Positions 9,838-21,496 of a stretch of 64,000 nucleotides of DNA are shown piece by piece. Below the pieces are notes generated by a model. The model was not told where the DNA came from and did no database searches. It saw only the letters and a program-made list of their open reading frames with translations. This DNA is from Neoceratodus forsteri (lineage: Eukaryota; Chordata; Ceratodontiformes; Ceratodontidae): contig JADMNL010000028.1 in assembly GCA_016271365.2 (NCBI GenBank), positions 52,842,001 to 52,906,000 on the forward strand, read 5' to 3'. The position numbers were made by a program, and so were the translations under genes. How positions within the stretch are numbered: position 1 is the first letter of the stretch; every line of letters begins with the position of its first letter.

Positions 9838-10737
9838 AGAAACATAGAAACATAGAATCTGATAGCAGATAAGGACCACTTGGTCCACCTAGTCTACCCA
9901 TTTCCCTACCTAACAGATAAGCTGCAGATCCTAGTTAACCAACAGCCTACTTCCTCCTACCCCCCCGCACTAGAATTGCCTTATGTCTGTCCCTTGCATT
10001 CTTGAATTCCCCCACTGTTTTTGACTCTGCAACCTCCTCAGGAAGGCTGTTCCATGCATCTACAACCCTCTCTGTGAAGAAATACTTCCTCACATTACCT
10101 CTGAGCCGTCCCCCCTCTATCTTCAAATTGTGCCCCATTATTCTTGCACATCTCTTTTTCTGAAAGATGCTACCCTCTTGGACTTTGTTGATTCCCTTGA
10201 GGTATTTGAAAGTTTCTATCAGGTCCCCCCTCTCCCTCCTTTCCTCAAGGCTATACATCTTAAGCTCCTTTAGTCTTTCTTCATATGTCTTCTGGTGCAG
10301 ACCCTGCACCATTTTGGTTGCCCTCCTCTGGACAGCCTCCACCCTGTCTATGTCTTTGCGGAGATGGGGTCTCCAGAACTGTACACAGTACTCCAGATGT
10401 GGTCTTACCAACTGTCTGTACAGAAGGCCAACAACTTCATGTTTTCTACTGGTGATGTCTCTTTCTATGCATTCCAGTATCCCCCCAGCCCTCCTTACTG
10501 CCTTCTGACATTGCTTGCCCACCTTTAGGTTGTCTGATATGACTACCCCAGGTCCCTTTCCATTTTTGTTGTTGTCAGTATTTCACCCCCCCATTGTGTA
10601 CTCTTCCCCTGGGTTTTTTGTTTTCCAGGTGCATTTCTTTGCGCTGAATCTAAGCTGCCATACATTTGACCATTCCTCCAACCTTGCCAAGTCCCTTTTC
10701 ATCCTTTCCACCCCACCTTGTGTATCAACCCTGTTAA
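9838..10737 (-). mobile_element. 5'-truncated CR1 LINE
   Basis: The minus-strand element ends (plus-strand start) with the CR1 8-base tail, seen as tagaaacatagaaacatag at 9838, followed by the 3' UTR signature gataaggaccacttgg. It runs through the ORF2 C-terminus to about 10737, where homology stops in the segment reading RVDTQGGVERM. It is about 900 bases long, typical of 5' truncation. It is the best preserved CR1 3' end in the window. Confidence 0.92.
9947..10522 (-). pseudogene. CR1 ORF2 C-terminal region (open fragment)
   Basis: This frame is open for 191 codons, from MGKQCQKAVRRAGGILECI through RPHLEYCVQFWRPHLRKDID, RRATKMVQGLHQKTYEERL and RKYFFTERVVDAWNSLPEEV to the basic end. It covers the RT thumb and the CR1 C-terminal domain, but not the catalytic palm. 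The frame upstream of 10522 is shifted. It cannot act alone. The intactness suggests a fairly young insertion. Confidence 0.88.
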
Positions 10738-11957
10738 ACCACTGAATACCACTTTGGTGCAAACAGGTTTGTGCCAGGGCAAAATGTTGTGAATCTGGCC
10801 CCTGATTCTTTATCTGGAAGTATTGACCATTGCCATATATTTCATATGGCGAGTGCAAATACATATTGCCAAGCATCAGGGCATCCCATGCTGCCCATTT
10901 TCCAGAGTGTGTACAAATTACCCAAGCTATTCTGAGTTTTCCCACCCCTCCACAAAAACTTCTTAAACAGCATTTTATTGCTATCACATCATGTCCCTTT
11001 CCATACTCCCACAATAGCATATAACGAAAAGCTCAGTCTAGGCATATCATTGTCTTTGTCAGGTTGCTCCACCCCATAAAAACACTGGCTTGATTTTCAA
11101 AGGGTGATGTAGGACTTGCCTCAAGCCCTGTATCAACCCCGCCCTTTGGCACAATTGCACCAAACTCCTTTGACACAACTGGATCCGATTTTGGTACAAC
11201 AGGTGCAATTGCAACCGTTTTCACACTTTACGGCAGCTTGCACCAAATATTTGGCACAAGCCCCATAAAAAGGGTCACCCAAATGGTGCAAGTTAGACCA
11301 GGGAAAACCTGATCTAACTTGTGGCATTTGGCCCTCGGGACTGAGAATTCCAATGGGTGTCCAGGAGAATGCTATAAGCCCCATATGGCAAACAGTTGGC
11401 ACACCAGGGGCTTACGGCATTCTCAAGGCTCAGAAAACCGAGCCCATAGTATATTTGTTTCCCCATTTTTCTTAGTACTGTTGGATTATTTTCCATACAA
11501 AGAATAATATTCAAGTTTAGAGTTTCACTGCAATCTGACTTAGCTTTAAACCTAAATATTTCATGATATTATGCACCAAAATACCTAAAATTTCATTTTT
11601 GCGCATCATGAAAAATTTATTTAAATGTATTGCTATCGATTTGTGTCTATTTCTCCATGCCTCGATACATGCTGTAGTGTCTGAAGATTGACAATTTTGG
11701 AGGCAGCAAGAAAATAATAATAAAAATAACTAACCCATGAAAATACGGAAGATCAGTCCCATGAGGAGTCCTCCGTTCGACTGATTGGCCTTGAGTGGAA
11801 GTAGAGCCTCTCCTGATTCTGAGTAGCAATCAAGCTTGACAAGGAAGTTGTAAGGTACAGGTTAGTTTGTTAGCTTATACTGTGTGAGTAGTGAAACTGA
11901 AAATATTTACAAGTCATTTACCTTTGTGACTAAAGGGGAGGAGAATAATTAATATGT
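10738..11957. other. Unassigned region with a palindrome cluster
   Basis: No coding sequence is recognised. The part from 11152 to 11424 is built of consecutive inverted repeats, listed separately. The part from 11430 to 11957 is AT-rich and featureless, and leads directly to DIRS copy 1. Confidence 0.4.
11152..11424. repeat. Chain of four imperfect palindromes
   Basis: Four inverted repeats follow one another. (1) caattgcacc at 11152-11161 pairs with ggtgcaattg at 11202-11211. (2) 11236-11261 is a near-perfect palindrome around ccaaatatttgg. (3) Arms of 23 bases lie at 11280-11302 and 11308-11330, with about three mismatches. (4) gagaatgctataagcccc at 11365-11382 pairs with ggggcttacggcattctc at 11407-11424. 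Each would form its own hairpin. No transposase, tRNA-like or known structural RNA signature is seen. Confidence 0.75.
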
Positions 11958-11966
11958 CAAACAGGA

Positions 11967-12120
11967 AGTCTTGCTGTATTCTGACTATTGCAGTTAGCCC
12001 CAGCACTCAAACTGCCCCAGAGAGTAGAGGGTTAATTTCTATGCAGAGCATAGAACGTTGAGCTCAAGCTTGGTTCAGACCTCTGTCTGCTGCACTTTGA
12101 AGCGCAACTGTCAGATTCTT
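11967..12120 (+). repeat. DIRS copy 1 left inverted terminal repeat
   Basis: It begins agtcttgctgtattctgac and ends near ctgtcagattctt. It is the inverse of 25032-25185 with scattered mismatches, including the block around ctgtctgctgcactttgaag. The outermost bases (11958-11966, caaacagga) are not part of the pairing but reappear, complemented, in the internal region. Confidence 0.9.
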
Positions 12121-12513
12121 TACTCCGTCTAACTGAACGGCCACTCTGGAGATTTCTCCTTTGCTCATGGTTCGAAAGTTGGTTAAAGTCCTCAGTTTTA
12201 CCAATTATTTCTCGCAAGTTTCGGTTCAGATCTCTGTCTGTGGTACAGTACGTACTAGGTAGTGAACTAGACATAGTAAACTTGTGGAAATTGTAAAAAT
12301 TTATTTTTCGACCGGTATGGCTGAACCGGCCATTTAGTGAATTATATATTCTGTCTTTGTTTCTAAACTTAGAGTGTAGTTACCGGTCCTTATCGGTTTT
12401 TAAAAAAAAAATGCATTTTCTTGTGTTTTTTTCCAATACCCGTGACACAATTAGAAACCGATAAGGGTGTCTTGCTGGTTGTTTGCCATAAAAAGGGTAA
12501 GTTTGTGGTTAGG

Positions 12514-14133
12514 ATGGCTACGTCTGAGAAACCCAAAAGAAAAACTGGGACCACTGGGTTTCAACACTGTAGTGTGTGTGGGGAGGTCTTTGCTAAGGCT
12601 GATCCCTACACCACCTGTTTATTGTCTGGGGTTTGACCACCTCGATTCAGACTGCCAAATCTGTAAAAATTTCCCTAAGTCTACCCTGGAAAAAAGATTA
12701 GGTAGGCTTCGGGATAAGGAAGCCGAGAAGTCCGCTGACCCGGATGGCCAGCATGGTTCAGTTCCGACCGAAACTGTGGGAGTACCCTTGGACCAGGGTG
12801 ATACTTCTTCAGGTAAGAGGAGAGCAGATCCTGAGTGATCGGTTCCTACAAAAAGGAAAAGAAAAGAAAAAATCGGCAAGTTCGGATCCAGAGACCTATT
12901 TTCCGACCATCAAAGAGATTGCCAAAGCGATAAGGATTGCAGAATCGCTTCGCACGGTTCCGTCTGATCCGGCGCCATCTGGCAGGCGCTCGGTTCAGTC
13001 AGTTCCTCCGGTTCAAGATTATGCCCCTGAAGATTTCTATGATCCGGATTTGGAGGGGGATGAAGATTATGATGATGATGATGACGATGGTGTGGAAGGT
13101 CTGGTTGAGCCCATTGAACCGGACATCTCCCCAGACAGGCCTTCTGGTGTTTTCCTTCCTAGGCTGATTGAGTCCCCTTCCCACTACATGTTTTACAGGA
13201 AAGTGGCAGAAACCCTCCAGCTCCCTGTGGAAGAAGCTGTAGAGGAACAAGAGGAACCTGATTATGTGGAGATGATGGACATCCCAGAGTCCACAAGACT
13301 GTCTATTCCCCTTCATAAGTCTTTTGGGAAACAGACACAAAAGATTTTAAAAAACTCCAAATTCTGTACCTCCTGTTGCAGAAGGATGGACAAAAGGTAC
13401 ACCTTATCAGGTTCAGGTACAGAGTACTTGTATCAACAATGCAGCCATGTTGGGGTTGTGCAGGCTGCAGCCTGTAATAAGGCTAATATACCCTTGGCTT
13501 CACACACCCCAGATAAAGACTCTAGGAAGCTGGATGCCATGGCAAAGAAACAGTACATGGCATCCACTTTGGGACTCAGGCAGGCTAATTATATGGCCTA
13601 TGCAGCCAGGTACCAGAAGTCCAAGTTGGACACTGTACTGGCACTGGCTAAGCAGGCCTTCCCCAGCTAGCCTCAGAGCTGACGGGGGTGGCTGCTGATG
13701 GGATTGAGGCATCTAAGGTACAGTTCCATGCTGCTGTGGACTCCAATGATGTGTTATCTAGAGTCATGGCTACATCTGTGACTCTTCAGAGAATGGCTTG
13801 GCTCGGATGTACTAGCCTCTCACAGGACACCCCGGCTAAGGCCATGGATTTCCCTGTGGTGGGTAATTCTCTGGGGAGCAGACAGAGAATTACATGAAAA
13901 AGATGAATGAGTATAGGACCACCTATAGGAGTGCACAGGCCAAGGAAAGGCAGGCAACTCCTCAAAGGCAGCAGGCTAGGGGCAGGGGCAGGCCTTTTCA
14001 TAGGCCTTTCTACCAAGCACAGGCCTCTTCTCCCTTTCCTCAGAAGCGGTTCTTCAGAGGGAGAGGCAGAAGGGGGATGAGCAGGACTGCATCCATCCCT
14101 CAACCTAAAGCTCCTGCTGAGCAGACACCCTGA
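12514..14133 (+). pseudogene. DIRS copy 1 gag-like ORF
   Basis: The start is taken at the ATG of MATSEKPKRKTG, matching MSEKPKKKTG in copy 2. A Cys-rich box follows (CSVCGEVFAKADPYTTC, then CLGFDHLDSDCQIC in a shifted frame), probably a zinc-binding nucleic-acid module. Next come a Lys/Ser-rich stretch, a long acidic tract (DEDYDDDDDDG), the conserved central part (TPDKDSRKLDAMAKKQYM, GLRQANYMAYAARYQKS) and an Arg/Gly-rich tail (GRGRPFHRPFY). Frameshifts lie near 12620, 12840 and 13665-13690. A normal protein would be about 540 residues. The role is inferred from position: packaging of element RNA. Confidence 0.85.
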
Positions 14134-14134
14134 T

Positions 14135-15340
14135 GTGTCAGCCCGGGTCAACTCCTCCATTCCTGTAGGAGGCAGGCTGGCTTACTTTCTCCAGGACTGG
14201 ATGTATGTTACCTCAGAAAAGTGGGTCCTGGAGGTGGTAAGCCAGGGGCTGGTTCTCAGTTTCAAGAAATTTCCAAAGCTGAGGGCCAGATCTTTTCCAC
14301 CTGCAAGCATCTCCGAAACCATTGCCCTAGAGGCAGAGGTTTCATCTCTACTGGCTCTAAAGGCTGTAGAGAGAGTTCCTACATTGCACAGGGGCAAAGG
14401 TCTGTACTCCAGGTACTTCCTTACCCCAAAAAATACAGGGAAGTGGTGACCCATCCTAGACTTAAGATACCTGAACAAACATCTTTTAAAACCAAAATTC
14501 AAAATGGTGACTCTGGGAATAATCCTTCCCTCTCTAAGTACAGGGGACTGGCTAGCCTCCCTGGACTTAAAAGATGCCTACTTTCACATTCCCATCAGGT
14601 GCTACCACGGAAAGTACCTCAGGTTCGAATTGCCTTCAGGCCATTATCAGTTCAAAGCTATGCCCTTCGGCCTGACATCAGCTCCAAGGGTATTTACAAA
14701 ATGCCTAGCGGTAGTAGTGGCCTTTTTAAGAAGGAAAAATATTTCCATATTTCCATACCTGGATGACTGGCTCATTGTGGGTCAGTCCCCAGACCAAGTC
14801 AAGTCAGACCTTCAAGTGACTCAGCAAGTGCTTACTTCCCTCGGATTCCTTCTCAATCTTCCCAAGTCAGTTCTCGAGCCTGTACAGCTCCTCACCTTCA
14901 TAGGGGCAGAGGTGGATACAGTCAAAGCAAGGGCTTTTCTTCCCCTGGAAAGGGCAAGATCTGTTGTAGAACTGGCTTCTTCATTCCACCTTCTGGTCTC
15001 TCAGCCAGCAGGGCACTTCCTTCAGCTTCTGGGCCACATGGCAGCTTCTACAGCAGTGGTCCAAGGAGCCAGATTTCAGATGAGGGACATTCAGTTTCAC
15101 CTGAGGGCCTTTTGGTCTCAGAAGAAAGATTCTTTAACCAAACTAGTTCCAGTGACTCAGACTCTGATCCAGGCTCTCCAATGGTGGCAGGATCTGGGCA
15201 ACCTCAGGCAAGGAGTCCCATTCGTCACTCAGTCTCACTCTGTAGTCCTAACCACGGATGCTTCTCTATTGGGGTGGGGAGCCCATCTGGGAGCTCTCAC
15301 AGCCCAGGGACTGTGGTCCCCTCAGGAATCCCTTCTTCAT
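14135..15340 (+). pseudogene. DIRS copy 1 reverse transcriptase and start of RNase H
   Basis: The RT reads KVPTL-type entry, GLYSRYFLTPK, then a TGA at about 14448 where copy 2 has Arg in GEWRPILDL. From 14504 the frame is clean: WLASLDLKDAYFHIPIR with catalytic Asp, MPFGLTSAPRVFTKCLAV, and YLDDWLIVGQSP with the YLDD active site. It continues into RNase H (LTTDASLLGWGAHLG) and stops at GLWSPQESLLH, where the L1 is inserted. The rest of RNase H resumes at 21497. This is the best preserved DIRS RT core in the window. Confidence 0.92.
15324..15340 (+). repeat. Left target-site duplication of the L1
   Basis: aggaatcccttcttcat (17 bases) is repeated exactly at 21480-21496. The first base may instead belong to the poly(A) tail of the L1, giving 16 bases. 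The duplicated bases are DIRS RNase H coding sequence. Confidence 0.95.
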
Positions 15341-15499
15341 GGGAGTCACATGATGCTGTTTCCTTGCTAGCTGCACTCGCTGGAAGCTCCGCTAATCTCC
15401 TGCCTAATTTGGGTGTATTTAGCTCACCTCTGTATCAGTATACACCTAGACGAACCCGCTAAGGCTGTGGACTTTAGGAGGAAAGTGTCGGTGTCGCCA

Positions 15500-16367
15500 A
15501 TGGAGGAGGAGATGCCGAAGACTCTGCCAAAATGCACACCGCCCGCAACTCCAGAGAAGGCCGTGAAGAAGTCGCTGGCCTTGACAGCACAAACCTCCCA
15601 GCCCTGTAGCCCAGGTAACGGAGGGGAAGAGCCGTTAACGGTGTCGCGTTTTTTAGAGGAATTCCGTCCCTTTAAGGTGGAAATGGCAGATTTGGCTCTA
15701 GAAGTTAAGAATATCACCAGTGCCTTAAGCGACCTGGCCAGAAGAACTACGGATGGTGAAGTCCGGGTGAAGTCGTTGGAGAGCAAAGTGGACAAGCTGA
15801 AGGGGGCGCTCACTTCGATTAATCAGCGTATTGTCAAGCTGGACAGGAAGACCGAAGATCTAGAAGGCAGAAGCCGGCCCAATAATGTTGCTTTAATCGG
15901 TCTGCCTGAGAGAGAGGAGGGAGGGGATCCAGTAAAGTTTTTTCAGCGGTTGGTGGAGAAAGTTGCCGGTCCTTCGCCCTACGGGCCTTGTTATAACATC
16001 GAGAGAGCGCATAGGGCTCTGCGACCTACCCCCCCTCCTGGTGCACCTCCTCGTATTTTCCTGGCCAAATTTTTAAATTATCAAGAAAGGCAGCTGTTCC
16101 TCCAAAAGGTCAAAGAGGTCAAATTGCTGCAGTGGGAGGGAGTGAGCCTCAGGGTGACACAAGATTTGCCGCTGTCAGTGCGGCAACGGAGGGGCTAGGT
16201 TTCACCCGGTGGTGTCCAAATTAATTGCGGCGGGCATTAAGTACAGGATGACTTACCCTGCAAAGCTCTTAATCCTCGTGGATGACACCTGGCAAGCGTT
16301 CGAGGAAGTGGAGTTGGCTAGAGAGGTGCTGCAGAAAATCCGGCCAAATTTGTTTAAGCCCAAGTGA
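15500..16367 (+). pseudogene. L1 ORF1 (RNA-binding protein), one frameshift
   Basis: Starts at MEEEMPKTLPK; an in-frame extension upstream to 15413 is probably UTR. Order: low-complexity N-terminus, a coiled coil (VKNITSALSDLARR to LKGALTSINQRIVKLDRKTE, about residues 75-130), the RRM entry RSRPNNVALIGLPEREEGGD, and a C-terminal domain with YNIERAHRALRP, PPRIFLAKFLNYQERQ and LLQWEGVSLRVTQDL. A shift near 16190 leads to FHPVVSKLIAAGIKYRMTYP and a stop at 16367. L1 ORF1p trimers coat the L1 RNA and act as a nucleic-acid chaperone. Confidence 0.9.
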
Positions 16368-17499
16368 GTGTGTCAACGGGCCCCCATTGAGGGATGGACT
16401 CAGTCGGATGTGATTCGGGGCAAGTATGGTGTGGTATGTCGTTTGTAGGGGCGCTGACATTCTCACGCCCAGCTCTGTGCCGCTTCACTGAAGGGATTAC
16501 TGAAACGTTTTATTGACACTGCATTTCATTTTACGCAGCGATATGGGAGTTTTTTTATACTTAAGGTTTTGTTGGCTGCCTGACAAACCGGAAGAAGAAA
16601 GCGGACTGTTTGGATGCCGGAAGGGTGGTGCAACTCCCTTTTGGGTGGTGGGGATTTCTTGGCAGTAATGGGAGTGGCTCATGGTGGATGCTGGACTCTT
16701 CTGGAGAGGACTTATTATTTGGCCCTTGTGATACGGGGTCTTTCTTTTACTGTCTCCTACTGGGAATATGTTATCCGGGCTACAGCAATGGGGGTTTGCT
16801 GGGCAGTGGGGCTAAATAAAGCTCTTGGTTTTATTTTGGTGCTCCTGTATTGCAGATATTCTAGGGCGATGGAGCTCAGGTGCATATGGGTGAAGTTTTG
16901 CACAGGGGGTCTCTGGCTCTCTTTCTCTGCACCTGAGTAGCTCTAATTAATTTCGGGAGGAGGTTTTCGGGGGGGGTAGTTTGATTACGTTGAATGGTTA
17001 CAGACACTTTCTCGTTGAGGAGTTAAGACATATTAGAATAGAGGTTTTGGGATTTTTTTTTTTTTCTGGACAGAAGGATGATTCAGTTCGGGTGAGGGGT
17101 TCGGTGGGATGTCCAACAGTCAGGTAATCATGTCCAGGGGTAGGAATAGTTTATTTAGGTATTGGTTTTGTTATCGAGGGAGTGAGTGGTTCCGGCATGG
17201 TCTAAATGGATATTGGGCTAGGGGGGTGGCGGGCCAGTGGATGATGCGGCTGAGCGAGCTGTCATCATGGGCCGTGATGCTGTGGGAGGGTTTATTAGGG
17301 GTGCGTCCCTAGGGTCTGGGGGGTTTAGTGTTGTTCTGGGAAGGTCTAATGGGGTATTTTCTGGGGGTATGGGGTTTAGTTTTGGTCTGGAGGGGTTGGT
17401 GGGGGGGCAGGGGGTGGTTTACACAAGGCTCTGAGGTAATAGGTGAGGGAAAGTGTTCGGAATATGTTATGGTGGATTTCGGGTTCTATGTCTGGATCC
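16368..17499 (+). other. L1 inter-ORF spacer, G/T-rich
   Basis: About 1.1 kb between ORF1 and ORF2, with no homology to either. It is strongly G/T-rich on the plus strand, with many G runs (ttcggggggggtag at about 16967, and ggtgggggggcagggggtgg at 17399). Spacers in mammalian L1 are tens of bases. This length could reflect a promoter, a third insertion or a lineage feature. Confidence 0.6.
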
Positions 17500-20400
17500 A
17501 TGATATCTCATAAAGTTTTTAAGTGTTTAAGTTGGAATGTTAAGTGGGCAAGACAGAAATCCAAACAATATAAAATTTTGAAGCATTTAAATGCTTTAGG
17601 AGCAGACATAATGTTTTTGCAAGAGACACACTTGTTGGATGCCGAGTGTAGCAATATGAGGCGCCTCCAGATTGGACAAGTTCCACCTCACAAGGTAGCT
17701 CCCAGAGTAGAGGGTCATGGTCTTAATTCAGGGCTGTGCCTTCACTCCCTTCAAGTTCTGCAGGATAGAGTGGTAGATATATTTTGGTTCTTGGGAAACT
17801 GCAGACTTTAGAGATTTTGATTGGCTCAGTTTATGGTCCCAACTCGATACTCAGGATTTTTTGTACAGTTAGGGAAGTTTGGCACCCTTTGTTAATGTCC
17901 CTATTATTATTGGTGGGGATTTTAATTTGGTAATGGATTCTACACTGGATAGGTCCAACCCCACAATTTCAAGACTCTCACCTGCTCAAAGAGCCATGAG
18001 GGATTGGGTAGATCAATTTGGTTTATCGGATGTGTGGAGGGTTTTTCACCCCGGACCGTGAATATACTTTTATTTCTTCCGCTCATGGCACTGCTTCCAA
18101 TGACTATATTTGGCTCTTCCCATACCCTCCGGGTACTAGGTTCAAATACAGTCGGGACTCCTCCTCGGATCATGCAGTAGTGTCGGTATCGGTTACCTTC
18201 GCCTCCCTTCCTAAAGGTAGTAACAGATGGAAACTCAATAACCAAATCCTGAGAAACCATAATATAGTTAAACATATTTCCTCCCAAATAGAGGAGTTTG
18301 TACATAACAATGAGAGAGGATGCTCGTCCTGATATGGTTTGGGGGGTCATGAACGTTCATCAGGGGGGTTCTGATAGGGCAGACAGTTAGAAGGAAAAGA
18401 GATAGAGAGAGGCTCATAATGGATGTAGTAGCCCGGATACGAATTATGGAGAACAGCCTGTTCCATGATCCTTCAGAGAGAGATAAGCAGGAGTTAATTA
18501 AATTGAAAGATTTTTATCTCACATTATTAGGGGAACAAGCTGAACTGGCGCTAATCAAAACTAAAGCTAGTTACGTGGATCAGGGGGGAGAACGCGGGGA
18601 AACTTCTGGCAAGACGTGTCAAACAATTAGAGGCCTCCCGTATAATTCAGGCGGTTCAGTCCGAAAAGGATGGTCGGATTAAAACTTCCCCAAAGGAGAT
18701 AGCGGAGGAATTTAAAAGTTATTTTGAATCCCTTTATAGCCCAATGGTGAATCCCCCCTCAGAGGAGGAAATACTGGCCTCTTTTGAGGAGTTAAACCTT
18801 CCTTCTCTAGTGGAGCATCAGAGGGTGGCTCTTACTTCTGGTATTTCCCAAGAGGAGGTGGAAAGGGTTATCAAGGGGCTCCCTTTGGACAAAACTCCGC
18901 GGGGCCGGATGGCTTCTCGCCCAATTTTTATAAGGTATTCTCCAAACAACTGTCACCACTCCTGGTGTCCTTGTTTCAGTATGTTCTTGGTGGTCAGGTG
19001 ATAGATCAATCTCTGTTTGAGGCAATTATTGTTTTAATCCCGAAACCTGATAAACCGCTCGAGCAACTGGCTAGTTATAGGCCTATTTCTCTGCTCAATT
19101 ACGATATAAAAATTCTGGCGAAGGTGCTAGCAGATCGCTTAAATAAGGTTATACCTGACTTGATTGGCGCGGAGCAGGTTGGTTTTATGCAGGGGAGGTC
19201 GATAAATGATCATTTGAGAACAGTGGCTCAGGTCTTCTCCGCGTCCGAGGAGGGCAGTGACCCTATGGTGCTGGTCTCGATGGACGCGGAGAAGGCGTTC
19301 GATAGGGTACACTGGTGGTATTTAATAATGGCAATGAAAAAATTGGGTTTCCCGGAGCTATTTTTGCATTGGATTAGATCTCTGTACCTCAATCCCACAG
19401 CAAGGATTTCGTGTAATGGAGTGACATCTGACCCTTTTAGGTTATATGTGGGTACACGCAGGATGCCCGCTGTCCCTCTTCTTTTAATTTATACCTTGAA
19501 CCCTTGAGTAAAAGTATACTTTTTAATCATGAAATAAAGGGGATTAAGGTTCAGGAAAGTACTGTAAAGGTAACAGCTTATGCGGATGATCTTTTGGTAT
19601 ATATTTCGTACCCGAATGACTCTATCCCTGCTCTATTGAAAACGATACAAGATTACAGCTCTCTGGCTAACTATAAACTAAATTTGGGGAAAACGGTGGT
19701 TTATCCACTTAATAGGAGAGTATTTAGGTGGGAGATGGTGGAGCTGGGCCTGACGTGGAACTCGGAAGCTATTAGATATCTGGGTCTTACCTTATCTAGA
19801 AATGCGGGGTGTATTAGGCAGCTAAATCTGGATTCTCTGGTTCATACAATTGACCTAGAGTTTAAAAGGTGAGCTAAACTTCCGATCTCGTTGTGGGGGA
19901 GGATAAGTTTGGTCAAAATGAATGTGTTCCCCAGGCTGTTCTACCCCCTTAGTGCTTTGAATATTTTGCTTCCGCTTTCATGGTTTAAAAAGATTCATGG
20001 GCTTATCGCCAGTTTTGTGTGGGGGTACAAGAGGGCTAGAATGGCTTATTACAAGCTGGCGGCCCCCAAATTATTGGGTGGACTTAGACTACCGCACCTG
20101 GGACTCTATTTTTGGGCGGGTCAAGCTAACAAGTATCTGAGGTGGGTGCAGGACACGGTGACTTCGTATACCCCTTTATGGTTACCGATTGAACTGGCTC
20201 TTATTAGGGGGGCAGGTCTTGCTCCTGAAGCTCTATTGTATGTTAATCCCAATCTCTTGCCAGGGGCTCTCAGGAAGTCTCCGATTGGGGTCTCTGTAAT
20301 GGCGCACATGCAGCTTTGTGGTTTCCTGAAATATTCTCATGTTACCGACCCGTCCCAGCCCATAAGGGGCAATCCTAGGTTTCGTATTGAAGGTAGACTC

Positions 20401-21251
20401 ATGAAGGCCACCTGGCTGGTGCAAGGAGGGGAGTGTTGAGTAAGTGATTTAATCTCAGTGGATGGATATGTGCTTCCTGCATCTGAGATTATGAGTAAGT
20501 TTAAGTTGCCATCCTCGGTGATTTTTCAGGTTTATCAGCTTCGTCATCTCGTTGTCAGTAAATTTGGTAATAGGGCAATACAGAATCCGAAATTTGAGTT
20601 TTCCGAGACTTTGCGGCCTCTGGCAGGTCTACCACATGCTGTCTCCAATATTTATGCCATGTTATTTAACTGGGCCTACTCCCAGAATTTAGCTCCATCT
20701 TCCTATTGGGCTTCAGTGTTTCCCAATAGGGACATGGACTGGACAGGACTGTGGCACAGTTGTCATAAATTGATCTCCCAAGATCGGCTAAGATTGATTC
20801 AGTTCAAAATACTCCATAATATTTACTACTCCCTCAGAAGTTGGTGAATTTAAAGGTATCTACGGACGATCCTGTGTGAGGTGTCAGCAGGGTGGAGATT
20901 TGTTGCACATATTTTGGAACTGTCCAAAGATTGTGCCACTCTGGACATGTATCAAAAGGGGTAGACCCGTTATTAGGGTTGGGAGATCTTTTCACTCCAG
21001 AAGTTTGTTTGATGGGAGATGTAGCTTCTATTCCTTTTAAAAATAGGAGGTTTCATATGTTGTTGATCTCGGCATCCCTCAAGAGAGTGGTACTCAGACA
21101 CTGGAAGGATTCCGTTGTGATTAGCTATGCGGAATGGTTGGAGGAACTTCTGGCTAACCTCCGGATTGAGAGAATGATTACCATTCTTCAGAATAAGCTC
21201 CCTAGGTTTAATAAAATATGGGGTCCCCTCTATACTTGTTACACGATATAG
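17500..21251 (+). pseudogene. L1 ORF2 (endonuclease and reverse transcriptase), decayed
   Basis: Start at MISHKVFKCLSWNVKWAR. Endonuclease: the N-terminal SWNV motif, GADIMFLQETHLLD with the catalytic Glu, and IIGGDFNLVMDSTLDRSNP. RT: IVLIPKPDKPLEQLASYRPI, SLLNYDIKILAKVLADRLN, GFMQGRSINDHLR, VSMDAEKAFDRVHWWYL, then a shift at about 19468 and AYADDLLVYI with the active site. The C-terminal part reads CVRCQQGGDLLH and ends with a stop at 21251. Shifts or stops occur near 17690, 18060, 18330, 18900, 19468, 19872, 20439, 20845 and 20880. A normal protein is about 1250 residues. Confidence 0.9.
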
Positions 21252-21449
21252 AGATGTTTTTTTTTTTCTTCTCTCCCCTTTTTTCTTCTCTGTTTGCAGG
21301 GTTGGGTAGGCACCTCAGAGCCTTTGGGGGTGTTGGGGTGGTGGTTTGGGGGCAGAGGATGTATCTTATGTTATATGTTTTTGTGCATGTATGTACATTT
21401 CACATGGAGGTTTTGTGTGTTAAAAGATACATTCTCTGTATAAAACTTG

Positions 21450-21480
21450 TTAATAAAATCTTAATGGAAAAAAAAAAAAA
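21450..21480 (+). terminator. L1 polyadenylation signal and tail
   Basis: aataaa at about 21452 precedes an uninterrupted run of about 13 A, ending at the right target-site duplication. The tail marks the 3' end of the L1. Confidence 0.85.
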
Positions 21481-21496
21481 GGAATCCCTTCTTCAT
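21480..21496 (+). repeat. Right target-site duplication of the L1
   Basis: An exact copy of 15324-15340 directly after the poly(A). DIRS RNase H coding sequence resumes at 21497 (ATCAATCTCTTGGAACTC). Confidence 0.95.

Larger units (their letters stand above)
15341..21480 (+). mobile_element. Full-length L1-type LINE inserted in DIRS copy 1
   Basis: About 6.14 kb with a 5' UTR of about 160 bases, ORF1, an inter-ORF spacer of about 1.1 kb, ORF2, a 3' UTR and a poly(A) tail. It is flanked by a 17-base target-site duplication. ORF1 has the L1 coiled coil, RRM and C-terminal domain. ORF2 has endonuclease, RT (YADD) and a Cys/His knuckle. Both carry frameshifts and stops. The first-strand nick implied by the duplication (minus strand, gattcct/gag) is unlike the TTTT/AA site preferred by mammalian L1, which hints at a looser endonuclease, though that is inference. 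Confidence 0.92.
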
